This document shows, piece after piece, positions 63,936 through 64,000 of a DNA stretch of 64,000 bases; the first letter of the stretch is position 1, and each line of letters starts with the position of its first letter. The stretch is from JAPOXR01 sp965199765 (GTDB taxonomy: Bacteria > Pseudomonadota > Alphaproteobacteria > Rhodobacterales > Rhodobacteraceae), in contig CBDATC010000002.1 in assembly GCA_965199765.1 (NCBI GenBank), forward strand, positions 1,364,001-1,428,000, read 5' to 3'. Both the position numbers and the translations under genes were made by a program. The notes under the pieces were generated by a model, which did not search any database, was not told the DNA's origin, and was given only the letters and a program-made list of their open reading frames with translations.

Positions 63936-64000
63936 TAAGGACAGCGTTCCAATGTCCTGGTCCTAGCTTTGAATTCAAATGCTGACCAATGGGGTGATGG

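Noticed and set aside
1..64000. CRISPR arrays and rRNA genes
   Set aside because: No short regularly spaced repeats and no rRNA-like sequence were seen; the only tandem repeat is the roughly 450-bp coding array at the left edge.

Overview
The window looks like a chromosomal segment of an alphaproteobacterium. The evidence is gene content and order: a C4-pathway 5-aminolevulinate synthase (hemA), the runs ybjN-proC-csaA and ubiK / lgt-midA-pgeF, usp followed by nfuA-tsaB, an aspartyl-tRNA synthetase of alphaproteobacterial type, and an extended uvrB. The exact lineage cannot be fixed by eye. Several decayed genes and mobile elements suggest a genome undergoing gene loss and transposition.

Layout. 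1-968: tandem copies of a short gene resembling the C-terminal tail of Rpn/DUF4351 (PD-(D/E)XK 'transposase-like') proteins. 1122-6245: a DMT transporter, a DnaQ-like exonuclease, aspS, a Rieske monooxygenase of the betaine/carnitine type, and a broken proV. 7130-9690: a cyclopropane fatty acid synthase, then a decayed copy of an ATPase-ankyrin gene. 9951-13187: carB. 13628-17341 (minus): ybjN, proC, csaA-like, a D-2-hydroxyacid dehydrogenase and a Gfo/Idh/MocA oxidoreductase. 17816-25511: ubiK, lgt, midA, pgeF, trpS, a branched-chain aminotransferase, a CoxG-like protein, a D-lactate/glycolate-type FAD dehydrogenase and a universal stress protein. 26025-27527: an intact P-loop ATPase with C-terminal ankyrin repeats, sitting between usp and nfuA. 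28048-36471: nfuA, tsaB, a BMP-type nucleoside ABC transporter (binding protein, double ATPase, two permeases), an aldehyde dehydrogenase and an SDR. 36525-40155: uvrB and hemA.

40170-63724 is a large cobalamin locus in several units: cobO-cobQ; cobW-cobN; cbiD-cobK; cobA-cobB; and a tight operon cbiX-cobH-cobL-cobI-cbiG/cobJ-cobM. It carries the full set expected for corrin synthesis with early cobalt insertion (CbiX, CbiD, CbiG) and also the large subunit of the late, ATP-dependent cobaltochelatase (CobN). hemA next door supplies the tetrapyrrole precursor. An accessory block (about 42.3-48.05 kb) splits cobO-cobQ from cobN. It holds a HepT-MntA type toxin-antitoxin pair, a truncated IS1595-type transposase whose stop codon overlaps the start of a type II restriction-modification pair, an IS256-family remnant, and a complete IS256-family element with inverted repeats and an apparent 8-bp target duplication.

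The strongest candidates for something less described are the ATPase-ankyrin family (one intact copy, one pseudogene), the tandem free-standing Rpn-type tails, the hybrid cobalamin gene set, and the transposase/restriction-modification arrangement. No rRNA, tRNA, CRISPR array or cobalamin riboswitch was recognised.
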